Assembly (NCBI RefSeq): GCF_005930475.1
Contig: NZ_SJEW01000024.1
Coordinates: 1-64,000 of the forward strand
Length of the DNA: 64,000 bases
Direction of reading: 5' to 3'
DNA from: Modestobacter altitudinis
Lineage (GTDB): Bacteria > Actinomycetota > Actinomycetes > Mycobacteriales > Geodermatophilaceae
Below are positions 32,138-40,400 of this stretch, piece by piece. The position numbers and the translations under genes are program-made. Under the pieces are notes generated by a model that worked only from the letters and a program-made list of their open reading frames with translations, made no database searches and had not been told where the DNA came from. The stretch's first letter is position 1. Every line of letters begins with the position of its first letter.

Positions 32138-32995
32138 TCAGTCGGTGACGACGGGGACGCCGGTGCCCGCTCCCAGCAGCAGCTCGTACTGGTCGGGTTC
32201 GGTGGTGCAGGCGGCGATCGGGGTGCGCTTGTTGGTGCCGTGGTAGTCGCTGGACCCGGTGCGCAGCAGCCCCAGCCCGTCGGCGAGTGCGCGCAGGTAC
32301 GCCCGCTGGTCGGGGGTGTGGTCGGGGTGGTCGACCTCGAGGCCGAGCAGCCCGGCGGCGGCCATCGCGGCGATCGCGTCGTCGCCGACGACCCGCCCCC
32401 GCGAGGTGGCCAGCCCGTGGGCGAACACCGGCACGCCACCCGAGGCGCGCACGAGGCGGATGCCGTCGAGCACGTCGGTGTCGGCCTTGCTCGCGTAGTA
32501 GGGGCTGCGGTGGTGCAGCAGCGTGGCGAAGGCGTGGTCGACCGACTCGACCACGCCGGCGTCCACGAGGGCGCGGGCGATGTGCGGCCGCCCGACCACC
32601 CCGCCGTCGCTGTGCGCCACGATCTCGGCCCAGTCGACGGGGTAGCCGTCGGCGGCGAGGCCGGCGGCGATCCGCTCCCCCCGGTTGAGCCGCTCCTCCC
32701 GCAGCCGGACGCGCTCGGCAGCGAAGGCCGGGTGCAGCGGGTCGAACAGGTAGGCGAGCAGGTGGACGGCGATCGGCGGCTCGTCGCTGGGGAAGTAGCG
32801 GCAGGACAGCTCCATGCCGGGGACGATCGTCAGCCCGGGTGGGCGCGCCGCCCAGGCCGCCGCCCAGCCGCCGGTGGTGTCGTGGTCGGTGAGCGCGACG
32901 ACGTCCAGCCCGGCAGCGGCCGCCGTGGCGACCAGTGCCGCAGGGGTCTCCGTCCCGTCGGAGACCGAGGAGTGGGTGTGCAGGTCGATGAGCAC
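32138..32995 (-). CDS. PHP domain metal-dependent phosphoesterase
   Basis: A 285-residue PHP protein. LIDLHTHSSVSDGTETP gives the first HxH motif, VVALTDHDTTGGWAAA the DHD motif, VPGMELSCRY the bridging Glu, and VFAHGLA and SSDYHGTNKR the later His and Asp ligands; these bind three metals. Relatives are the 5'-3' exonuclease/3',5'-nucleoside bisphosphate phosphatase group (YciV/RNase AM). GTG 32995 starts exactly at the domain; GTG 33013 would add six residues. It follows the PH-domain gene after 42 bases and precedes the RecB-like gene. Confidence 0.88.
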   Translation of the reverse strand: MLIDLHTHSSVSDGTETPAALVATAAAAGLDVVALTDHDTTGGWAAAWAARPPGLTIVPGMELSCRYFPSDEPPIAVHLLAYLFDPLHPAFAAERVRLREERLNRGERIAAGLAADGYPVDWAEIVAHSDGGVVGRPHIARALVDAGVVESVDHAFATLLHHRSPYYASKADTDVLDGIRLVRASGGVPVFAHGLATSRGRVVGDDAIAAMAAAGLLGLEVDHPDHTPDQRAYLRALADGLGLLRTGSSDYHGTNKRTPIAACTTEPDQYELLLGAGTGVPVVTD

Positions 32996-33037
32996 GCCGT
33001 CAGCCTGCCGCACCGCGTCCGCCGCCGCGCAGGTCGC

Positions 33038-33724
33038 TCAGTCCTCGACGGACGAGCGGCCGGGCCGGGTGCGCGGGATGGGCGCGGTGTCGTGCCCCCG
33101 CCCGGACTGCAGCGGACGGGGCATGCGCTGCTCGGGGGCGTCGCCGTCCCCCCGGTCGTCGGCGGCCATCGACCCGTCGGCGTCCTCGTCGGCGCTCACC
33201 GGGTTGGAGGTGGAGTCGGTGCCGAACATCAGCTCCGACAGCCGCTTGTACAGCGCGTTCGCGTGCGGCATGTAGGCGATCACGTCCAGCCCCTGCTGCT
33301 GGCCGGCGGACTCGAAGCGGAAGGTGCCGTAGCCGAGCACCTGCCCCCAGAAGGTCTCCTTCCAGGTCAGGTCGGTGATCCTGCGCAGCGGCATGACGGC
33401 GACCGTCCGGATGATCACCCCGGAGGTCAGCAGCACCCGGCGGCGGGTGACCAGGAGGTGCCGTTGCCACCACTCACCGACGTGCAGCCCCAGGTACCCC
33501 AGTGCGCCGAGGACCACCAGCAGCCCGACGGCGGCCCCGACCCGGTTGGTCGGGTCCAGCTGAAGCACCCAGATGCCGACGAGCAGCGCCGGCACACCCC
33601 GGGCGAAAGGCCGCACCAGCACCGCCGGGTGCCGCCGGGTCGCGATCACCGGCGGCTCGTCGGAGAGCAGGTACTTCTCGGCGTCCTTGCCCCAGCGGGG
33701 CCGCCGGGGAGCCGGACCGGACAC
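33038..33724 (-). CDS. Bacterial PH-domain membrane protein
   Basis: A 228-residue protein with two adjacent transmembrane helices (residues 42-58 and 63-82) followed by a bacterial PH domain: RHLLVTRRRVLLTSGVIIRT, VAVMPLRRITDLTWKETFWG, LGYGTFRFESAGQQQGLDVI. The C-terminal 55 residues are acidic then Arg/Pro-rich and disordered. Function unknown; such proteins often organise membrane-associated machinery. GTG 33724 lies nine bases after the small membrane protein gene, so they are co-transcribed. Confidence 0.86.
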   Translation of the reverse strand: MSGPAPRRPRWGKDAEKYLLSDEPPVIATRRHPAVLVRPFARGVPALLVGIWVLQLDPTNRVGAAVGLLVVLGALGYLGLHVGEWWQRHLLVTRRRVLLTSGVIIRTVAVMPLRRITDLTWKETFWGQVLGYGTFRFESAGQQQGLDVIAYMPHANALYKRLSELMFGTDSTSNPVSADEDADGSMAADDRGDGDAPEQRMPRPLQSGRGHDTAPIPRTRPGRSSVED

Positions 33725-33733
33725 GGGTCGAGC

Positions 33734-33889
33734 TCAGACCAGCGAGCCCACGAAGGTGGACAGCGACTGCGCTGCGTCACCCAGGGCCGCACCGGCACTG
33801 CGGACGATCCCGGCCGCGTCGTCGGGACGCTGGATCACGTAGAAGACCACGAACGCGACGGCCAGCCAGGTGAGCACCTTCTTCAGCAC
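33734..33889 (-). CDS. 51-residue single-pass membrane protein
   Basis: A small protein: VLKKVLTWLAVAFVVFYVIQ (one transmembrane helix, residues 5-20) then an amphipathic tail DDAAGIVRSAGAALGDAAQS. GTG 33889 has the strong ribosome-binding site GAGGAGAGG at good spacing, which decides the start against a longer Arg-rich open frame. It heads a unit with the PH-domain, PHP and perhaps RecB-like genes. The helix-plus-amphipathic layout fits a small membrane partner of the PH protein (inference). Confidence 0.78.
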   Translation of the reverse strand: MLKKVLTWLAVAFVVFYVIQRPDDAAGIVRSAGAALGDAAQSLSTFVGSLV

Positions 33890-34060
33890 GGGTCGCGTTC
33901 CTCTCCTCGGGGGCGGCCGACCACGAGCCGGGGCGGGCCGACGGCGCAGCGGGCCGTCACGGCCGATCGGCCGCACCCCATGGGTAACAGCTGCCTCACC
34001 GCTGCGACCAGCCGCCACGCCGGTGCTCGGCGAACGGACCCGATCGGTGCGGATCCGCCC
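33890..34060 (-). promoter_or_regulatory. Spacer upstream of the small membrane protein operon
   Basis: 171 bases with no gene. It contains the palindrome GGCCGATCGGCC and, on the minus strand, TGTTACCCAT, a weak -10 candidate. No clear terminator for the zinc-ribbon gene was seen. Confidence 0.3.
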
Positions 34061-34684
34061 TCACCGACCGGGGAGCAGCCGTTCGGTCGGCGGGCCGAGG
34101 GGCAGGTCGGGGTAGACCCGGTCGCGGAGGTCGAGCAGTTCCAGGTCCTCGGCGAGCAGCCAGGCGGCCGACGCCGGCCAGGTGACCAGCCACAGCCAGA
34201 CGCCGTTGGCCTCCCCCACGTAGGCGGCGCGGTCGTCGCCGGTGGGCACCAGCCACAGCGGCGCCCGCTGCCCGGCGGCACGGATCTCGGCCGTCGAGGG
34301 GCCGCCGACCAGGTCGCCGGGGTCGACGCCGGGCAGCCCGGCGTACCCGCAGCCCAGCCCGGTCCCCGGCTCCTCGGCGACGAGCACCAGCTCGGCGGGA
34401 CCTCCCAGCGGAGCAGGGCCGGCGCAGGCGACGACGATCGCCCGGGCACCCGGTTCACCACCCCAGGCCAGACCGGTCACCGCCCAGCCCCTGGGCATCG
34501 GGTCCGGCACCCAGGCGGGCACCCGCGCGTCGGCGGTGACGGCGTTGATCGCGTCGTGCGCGACGACGGCGGTGTGGTGCAGCGGGGTGACCCTCGCGTG
34601 CAGGTGGCACCAGCCCTCGGCGGTCGAGCCGGGCGTGACCGTCAACGCCTCGCCGCAGCGCGGGCACACCGTGGAGACGCTCAT
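34061..34684 (-). CDS. DUF6758-like protein with N-terminal zinc ribbon half
   Basis: A 207-residue soluble protein. The N-terminus STVCPRCGEALTVTPG then EGWCHLHARVTPL gives CxxC and CxxH, a likely zinc site. The rest resembles actinobacterial proteins grouped as DUF6758 (assignment by resemblance): VPDPMPRGWAVTGLAWGGE, VEEPG-like AEEPGTGLGCGYAGLPG and LGPPTERLLPGR at the end. Function unknown. It diverges from the NUDIX gene at 34781 and lies upstream of the small membrane/PH/PHP genes, a neighbourhood shared by many actinobacteria. Confidence 0.72.
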   Translation of the reverse strand: MSVSTVCPRCGEALTVTPGSTAEGWCHLHARVTPLHHTAVVAHDAINAVTADARVPAWVPDPMPRGWAVTGLAWGGEPGARAIVVACAGPAPLGGPAELVLVAEEPGTGLGCGYAGLPGVDPGDLVGGPSTAEIRAAGQRAPLWLVPTGDDRAAYVGEANGVWLWLVTWPASAAWLLAEDLELLDLRDRVYPDLPLGPPTERLLPGR

Positions 34685-34767
34685 GGCCGCTCACCGTCCT
34701 GTCCTGGGTGGTGTTCGTCAAGCTCGGGGGAGCAGTGCCCGGTCCGCTGCCCGGGCCGGACGCGTCG

Positions 34768-34773
34768 TAGCCT
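34768..34773 (+). promoter_or_regulatory. -10 element of a leaderless promoter
   Basis: TAGCCT lies seven bases before GTG 34781, the proposed NUDIX start. No ribosome-binding site intervenes. Confidence 0.5.
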
Positions 34774-34780
34774 CCCCGAC

Positions 34781-35194
34781 GTGAGCGGACCGGAGCCGGA
34801 GGTGCCGTGCGTCGGTGCCGTGGTGCACGACGCGCAGGGCCGGCTGCTGCTGATCCGGCGGGGGCACGCGCCCAGCGCCGGGCTGTGGTCGGTGCCCGGC
34901 GGACGGATGGAGGCCGGGGAGACCGAGGCCGAGGCCGTCGTCCGGGAGACCGCGGAGGAGACCGGGCTGCGGGTGCGTCCCGAGCGGGTGCTGGGCCGGG
35001 TGCGGATCGACGGCGACGGCGTCGTCTTCACCGTCACCGACTGGGCGTGCACGCTGCTGGACCCTGCGCAGCGGCCCGTGGCCGGGGACGACGCCGCTGA
35101 CGTCGTGTTCGTGGACGCGGTCGGTCTGGCGGCCTTGGACATGGCACCGGGCGTGCTGACGGCACTGTCCGGCTGGAGCGCGCTGCCCCGCTGA
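34781..35194 (+). CDS. NUDIX hydrolase (MutT/ADP-ribose pyrophosphatase type)
   Basis: A 137-residue single-domain Nudix hydrolase. The box is GRMEAGETEAEAVVRETAEE followed by TGL, with all catalytic Glu residues. PCVGAVVHDAQGRLLLIRRG opens the fold and WSVPGG leads into the box. It could hydrolyse ADP-ribose, oxidised nucleotides or other nucleoside diphosphate-linked compounds. GTG 34781 is leaderless and starts the domain exactly. It diverges from the zinc-ribbon gene. A hairpin (35195-35230) follows at once. Confidence 0.9.
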   Translation: MSGPEPEVPCVGAVVHDAQGRLLLIRRGHAPSAGLWSVPGGRMEAGETEAEAVVRETAEETGLRVRPERVLGRVRIDGDGVVFTVTDWACTLLDPAQRPVAGDDAADVVFVDAVGLAALDMAPGVLTALSGWSALPR

Positions 35195-35230
35195 GCGGGC
35201 GGACGCCCCGTCGCGCGCTCCGGTGCCCGC
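35195..35230 (+). terminator. Hairpin after the NUDIX gene
   Basis: GCGGGC (35195-35200) and GCCCGC (35225-35230) bracket a 24-base loop containing GTCGCGCGCTC. The loop has some likeness to the hairpin repeats (TCGC..GCTC), but it is shorter and this is not counted as a copy. Confidence 0.5.
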
Positions 35231-35535
35231 CCGGCTCATGCCCGGATCAACTCCGGTCGACCGGTGTGCTCATCACCGGAGCTCTCGCCGGAGGAGCCCG
35301 CGGGGACCGGGACCTCGTCGACCGTGTCGCCGTGAGAGGTCGGGGACGCTCATGCCCAGCCGCAGCGAGCCGCGCCCGCCGAACGGCATCGGGGCTGCTC
35401 CGCCTGGTCGACGTCGGACGACGGTCGACGCGGGTGGCACAGCGGGGACCCCCTCCCCCGGTGACCGGGACGGCAGCTGCCCGCCACGGAGCGACGGTGA
35501 CCCGTCGGGACGGGCGCCGATCCTACGATGAGCTC
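35231..35535 (+). promoter_or_regulatory. 305-base spacer ending in a leaderless promoter
   Basis: No convincing gene. An open frame of 102 codons (35223-35531) is Arg/Pro/Ser-rich and looks like chance. TACGAT (35524-35529) lies six bases before GTG 35536 and is a good -10 for a leaderless transcript. Confidence 0.45.
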
Positions 35536-36024
35536 GTGCCGCTCCAGCCCGCCCCCGACCTGCCGGCCGAGGCCGAGGTGGCCCGGCTGAGCCCGGCCGC
35601 CCGTTCCGCCCGGCTCGCCGGCGCCGCCCTGGTGCTGGCCCTGCTGCTCGTCGGCGCGGTGTGGGGCGATGACGACTCGTTCCCGTTCGGCCCGTTCCGG
35701 ATGTACTCCACGCGCGCCGACCCGGACGCCGCCGTCGTCTCCACCCGGGTGGTGGGGCTGACCGCGGCCGGTGAGGAGGTCCGGCTGTCCGGTGGGCAGG
35801 TCGGTCTCCGCCGCGCCGAGTTCGAGGGCCAGCTGTCCCGGGTCGAGGCGCACCCGGAGCTGCTCGGCCTGCTGGCCGACTCCTACGCGACCAAGCACCC
35901 CGACGCGGAGGAGCTCGTGCAGGTGCAGGTGGTGCAGCGCCGCTTCGAGCTGTCCGACGGGCAGCCGACCGACGCGTACTCCGACACCGTCCTGGTCGGG
36001 TACGACCTCGAGGAGGGGCCGTGA
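35536..36024 (+). CDS. Membrane-anchored hypothetical protein, partner of HTTM protein
   Basis: A 162-residue protein: a short cytoplasmic tail, one transmembrane helix (LAGAALVLALLLVGAVWG, about residues 30-47), then an extracellular domain beginning DDSFPFGPFRMYSTRADPD. FPFGPFRMY is a recognisable motif in small proteins found beside HTTM membrane proteins; the whole domain has no named function. GTG 35536 is leaderless. The stop overlaps the HTTM gene start as GTGA, so the two products are made together and probably interact. Confidence 0.78.
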   Translation: MPLQPAPDLPAEAEVARLSPAARSARLAGAALVLALLLVGAVWGDDDSFPFGPFRMYSTRADPDAAVVSTRVVGLTAAGEEVRLSGGQVGLRRAEFEGQLSRVEAHPELLGLLADSYATKHPDAEELVQVQVVQRRFELSDGQPTDAYSDTVLVGYDLEEGP

Positions 36025-36953
36025 GCGCCGCTGCGCAGGCCGGAACGGCGCCTGCGGCGCGGGCGACCCGGGCCACCACCCCGGAGACCGAGCCGGCCGT
36101 CCCGCTGACCCCGCGATGGTGGTTCCGGCCGGTGCCGCTGGCCCGCATCGCCGTGTTCCGGGTCATCGCCTACCTGTTCATCCCGATCGACGTCTTCGTG
36201 ACCACCTCCTGGGTCCGGGCGCACGCCGAGGTCCCCACCGACTGGTACGCCCCGCTGCTCATCGGCCGGCTGCTGCACCTGCCCACCCCGACGCACACGG
36301 TCGTGCTGGTCGTGCAGTGGGCGCTGGTGGTCGCCGCCGTCGCAGCTGCCACCGGCCGGGCTCCCCGGCTGCTCGGGCTGGCCGTCTTCCTGCTCTACGC
36401 GGAGTGGATGGTCATCGCGATGAGCTACGGGAAGGTCGACCACGACCGGATCGCCTTCCTCGTCGCCCTCGCCCTCCTGCCGACGATCGGCCGGGCCCGG
36501 TTCCGGGACCGCCGCTCCTCCGAGGCAGCCGGTTTCGCCATGGCGGCGGTGCTCGTCGCGGTCATGCTCACCTACTTCCTGGCCGCCTGGGCGAAGATCC
36601 GCTTCGGCGGCTGGGACTGGCCGACCGGGGCGACCATCGCCCGCGCGGTGGTCCGCCGTGGCAGCGTCTTCTCCGACTGGACGCTGGACGTGCCCTACCT
36701 GCTCCCCGCCGTGCAGTGGGCCATGGTCTTCGGGGAGCTGGCCGCACCGCTGCTGCTGCTGGTGCGCACCGACCGGATGCGCGTCGGCCTGGTGCTCTTC
36801 CTGCTCAGCTTCCACGTGATCACCTTCCTGGGGCTGGGCATCGTCTTCCTCCCGCACTGCATCGCGATCCTGTCGATCGCCCCGTGGGAGCGGCTGCGCG
36901 GCGTGCGCCGGCGGATCACGCCGGCCCCGGCCCCGACTGCCGCGACGGGCTGA
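36021..36953 (+). CDS. HTTM domain (vitamin K-dependent carboxylase-like) membrane protein
   Basis: A 310-residue polytopic membrane protein with about seven helices, resembling the HTTM module of gamma-glutamyl carboxylase relatives. It begins PVPLARIAVFRVIAYLFIPI, and has MSYGKVDHDRIAFLVALALL, YFLAAWAKIRFGGWDW and VQWAMVFGELAAPLLLL. The lumen-side Glu-rich C-terminal domain of true carboxylases is missing. Substrate unknown. Translationally coupled to the upstream gene. Its 3' end meets the WXG100 gene; GAGCCG/CGGCTC (36962-36991) forms a weak shared hairpin between the convergent stops. Confidence 0.83.
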   Translation: MSAAAQAGTAPAARATRATTPETEPAVPLTPRWWFRPVPLARIAVFRVIAYLFIPIDVFVTTSWVRAHAEVPTDWYAPLLIGRLLHLPTPTHTVVLVVQWALVVAAVAAATGRAPRLLGLAVFLLYAEWMVIAMSYGKVDHDRIAFLVALALLPTIGRARFRDRRSSEAAGFAMAAVLVAVMLTYFLAAWAKIRFGGWDWPTGATIARAVVRRGSVFSDWTLDVPYLLPAVQWAMVFGELAAPLLLLVRTDRMRVGLVLFLLSFHVITFLGLGIVFLPHCIAILSIAPWERLRGVRRRITPAPAPTAATG

Positions 36954-36989
36954 TCCGGACCGAGCCGTGGTGGGCGCCGGCCCGGCGGC

Positions 36990-37283
36990 TCAGAGCAGGG
37001 AGCCGATGCGGGCGGCCATCTCCGCCTCGTGCTGCTGGTAGGCCGCAGCCACACCGGTGAGCAGCTGGCCCATGCCGGTGAGCGCCTCGCTGACCCCCTG
37101 GCTGGACAGCCGCCACTTCTCGTAGAGCTCGCTGAACCGGGCCGCTGCCTGGCTGTCGGTCCAGCCCTCGAGCACCGAGCTGTTGATGCCGGCGGACAGC
37201 GCGGCATGGCGGGCGGCCGTGTCCGCCGCCTCGCCCTGGCACTGCCCGGCCATCGTCTCCAGCGTGGCGATCTCGACCCTCAT
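36990..37283 (-). CDS. WXG100 family type VII secretion substrate
   Basis: A 97-residue helical hairpin protein of ESAT-6/WXG100 size. The turn is EGWTDSQAAARF (W-x-D instead of W-x-G), with two long amphipathic helices on either side. The C-terminus carries AAYQQHEAEMAARIGSLL: YxxxE, the general type VII export signal. ATG 37283 has AGGAGGAGG at ideal spacing. It faces the FHA-FtsK ATPase gene at 37435, its likely export motor. Only one WXG100 gene is present, so it may form homodimers. It could be a secreted effector carrier or a structural part; which one is not known. Confidence 0.85.
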   Translation of the reverse strand: MRVEIATLETMAGQCQGEAADTAARHAALSAGINSSVLEGWTDSQAAARFSELYEKWRLSSQGVSEALTGMGQLLTGVAAAYQQHEAEMAARIGSLL

Positions 37284-37434
37284 GGTTCCTCCTCCTAGTC
37301 CGGGGACCTCCCGGTCGGGGAGGACGCTAGGACCAGCGCCGCCGGGACCGCAGGCGTCGTCCACAGGCCGGCCCGCTGTCCACAGCTCCGGTCCGCGGCG
37401 CCCGTGCGGACGTCCCGCACGGCACCATCGCCGC
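37284..37434. promoter_or_regulatory. Divergent control region of the WXG100 and EssC-like genes
   Basis: Minus strand: TAGCGT (37329-37324) with a 40-base leader holding the WXG100 ribosome-binding site and a CCTCCC/GGGAGG hairpin. Plus strand: GTGCGG/CCGCAC hairpin near 37404-37420, then CACCAT six to eight bases before GTG 37435. Two GTCCACAG boxes (about 37369 and 37385) lie mid-region. Confidence 0.5.
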
Positions 37435-40400
37435 GTGCCCGTCCCCTCCCCCCGAGGTCCCGACCCCGATCCGGTGTGCGATCGCAGCTGGACGCTGTGG
37501 TCCCCCGACGCGGCCGTCGACGTCGAGGTCCGGGCGCCGGAGGGCGGGGTGCTCGCCGACGTCCTGGACGCCATGAGCCGCGGTCTCGGCCTGCCGGAGG
37601 TCCGGCTGTGGGCCGGGTCGGTGGAGCTGCCGCCGCACACGCCTCTCGCCAGCCCGGTGCTGCGCCACGGCGCCGTCCTGGGGCTCGGCCGCCCCGGCCC
37701 GCGTGAGGCGTCCGGCGCCGGGTCCGGCGCCCTGGAACTGCACGTCGTCGGCGGGCCCGACGCCGGTCGCACCCTGCCGCTCGGACAGGGGCAACTGGTG
37801 CTCGGTCGCGGCGCCGGGTGCGGGCTCCCGATCGCCGATCCGGACGTGTCCCGCCGTCACGCCGTCGTCTCGGTGGCGGCCGGCCGGGTGACCGTGGCCG
37901 ACCTCGGTTCGTCGAACGGGACGACGCTGTCCGACGGTGCGGCGCCGGCCGGACCGGTCGGCCCGCTCGGGCGGGAGTGGCCGGTCGAGGGCGTCCTGCG
38001 GCTCGGCTCCAGTGCGCTGCGGCTCACCGGTCCGCGCGGCGCGCCCCTCGAGCAGCTGACCACCGCAGGAGGGAGGCGGCTGCTCCGGCCGCTCAGCACG
38101 CCGCCCCGCACGCCGCGGACCGCGGTCGTCCGGCTCCCGAGCCCGCCCACCCGGGGCCCCCGGCGCCGGCTGGGCTGGGTGGCCGTCGCGTTGCCCGCGG
38201 TGGGCGGCCTGCTGATGGCGTGGCTGATGTCCGCGCCGCAGTTCCTCTTCTTCGCCCTGCTCGGCCCGCTGGTCGCGGTCGCCGGCTGGGCGTCCGACCG
38301 GGTCACCGGCCGCCGCACCCACCGCCGCGCCACGGCCGACCACGCCCTCGCCCAGGCGCTCGCCGACAGCCAGCTCGACGCCGCCGTCGGCGCGGACCTG
38401 ACCGACCGGGACGACGACCAGCCGGACCCGGCGAGGTTGGCTGCTGCGGCGCGGCGCCGGTGCAGCCCGCTGTGGTCACGCTCGGCAGACCCGGACGGCC
38501 TCACGGTCCGGTTGGGCACCGGCACCGGCCCGACCGGCGTCGTCCGGGTCGACCCCGACGGCAGCTCGACCGCAGCGGTCGCCGAGCACGTGCCCGTCCC
38601 GCTGCCGCTGACCGGGACCGGGGGCCTGGGCATCGTGGGGCCCCGCGGACCGGTCCTCGGCATCGCCCGCTCGGTGCTCAGCCAGCTCGCCGTCCTCGCG
38701 TCGCCGGCGCAGGTGGACGTGGTGCTCGTCTGCCGTCCCGAGCGGGCGGCGGAGTGGGCGTGGGCGAGGTGGCTGCCGCACCTGCACACGGTGGCGCTCC
38801 CCGGTGACGAGGTACCGGCACGCCTCCTCGACCCCGCGGGGACGGCGGGAGCGGCGCCGTGCACGGTGGTGGTCCTGGACGGCCCGGTGGAGCCGCCCCT
38901 GGCCGAGGCCCTCGCCCGCGGGGCCGACCGGCTGGTCCGGCTGGACCTCGCCGGTTCGGAGGCGGCGCTGGCGTTGCCGGCAGCCGCGCGGCTGGAGGTG
39001 ACCGGTGAGACGGGCACCAGCGGCACACTGCGCGCCCCCGGGCTGGACCAGGAGCGCGTGTTCGTCCTGGACGCGGTGAGCGAGGCCACCGCCGCCGGCA
39101 TCGCCCGCGACCTCGCCGGGCTCACCGTCCCGGCGCCGGCCGGCGCGCTGCCGGCCGGCGCCCGGTTGCTCGACCTGCCCACCACCGGACTGGGACTGTC
39201 CGACGGGGGCGAGGCCGTGGGCACCTGGAGCCGCCACCGCGACCGGCTGCTCGCGGTCCTGGGGTCGACCGGACCGGAACCGCTCGGCATCGACGTGGTC
39301 TCCGACGGCCCACACGCGCTGGTCGCCGGGACCACCGGCTCGGGCAAGTCCGAGTTGCTGCAGACCCTCGTCGCCAGCCTGGCCCTGCACCACCCGCCGG
39401 ACCGGTGCAGCTTCCTGCTGGTCGACTACAAGGGCGGGGCGGCCTTCGGCGAGGCGTCCGCGCTGCCGCACACCGTCGGCGTGCTCACCGACCTCGACCA
39501 CCAGTCGACCGCCCGGGCCCTGCGGTCGCTGTCGGCTGAGCTGACCCGTCGCGAGCGGCTGCTCGCCCACCACCGCGCGCGCGACCTCGCCGACCTGCCG
39601 GACACGGTCACGGTCAGCCGGCTGGTCATCGTCGTCGACGAGTTCGCGACCCTGGCCGAAGAGCTCCCCGGCTTCGTCACCGGCCTGGTCGGCATCGCGC
39701 AGCGCGGCCGGTCGCTCGGGGTGCACCTGGTGCTGGCCACCCAGCGCCCCGCGGGCGTGCTCAGCCCGGAGATCCGGGCCAACACGTCCCTGCGGATCTG
39801 CCTGCGCACGACCGACGAGACCGATGCTCGGGACGTCCTGGGCAGCACCGTCGCCGCGCACCTGCCGGTCGACCGCCCGGGGCGGGCCTACCTGCGGACC
39901 GGCTCCGCGCCGCCGGTGCTCTTCCAGGTCGCCCGGGTGTCCGGCGGGCAGGTCGCGGGCAGCGCCGCGGTGACCGCCCGACGACGTCCCTGGCCGCCGG
40001 TGCCCGAGGTGCCCCCGCACGCACCGGCGGACCCCGGCGCGACCAGCGACCTGCGGCGGCTGGTCGGCGCGCTGGGCGACCGGGTGAGGTCCGCAGGGTT
40101 GCACCCGGTCGACCGCCCCTGGCTCCCGCCGCTGCCCGACCAGCTGGCGGCCACGGCCCTGGACCGGTGGGCGGCCGGCGGCCACCCGACCCAGCTGCGG
40201 ATCGGCCTGCTCGACTTCCCCGACGCCCAGCTGCAGGCACCGCTCGAGCTGGACCTGGCCACGGCCGGCGGCTGGCTGGTGGTCGGCGGTCCCCGCAGCG
40301 GCCGGACGACGGCGCTGCGCACGGTGCTCGCCGAGGCGGTGCACCAGCTGCCACCGAGCCGGCTGCACGTGCACGTCCTGGACCACGGCGGCGGGGCCCT

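Noticed and set aside
35223-35531. 102-codon open frame before the FPFGPFRMY gene
   Set aside because: Arg/Pro/Ser-rich, no ribosome-binding site, no family likeness; it ends just at the leaderless promoter of the real gene.
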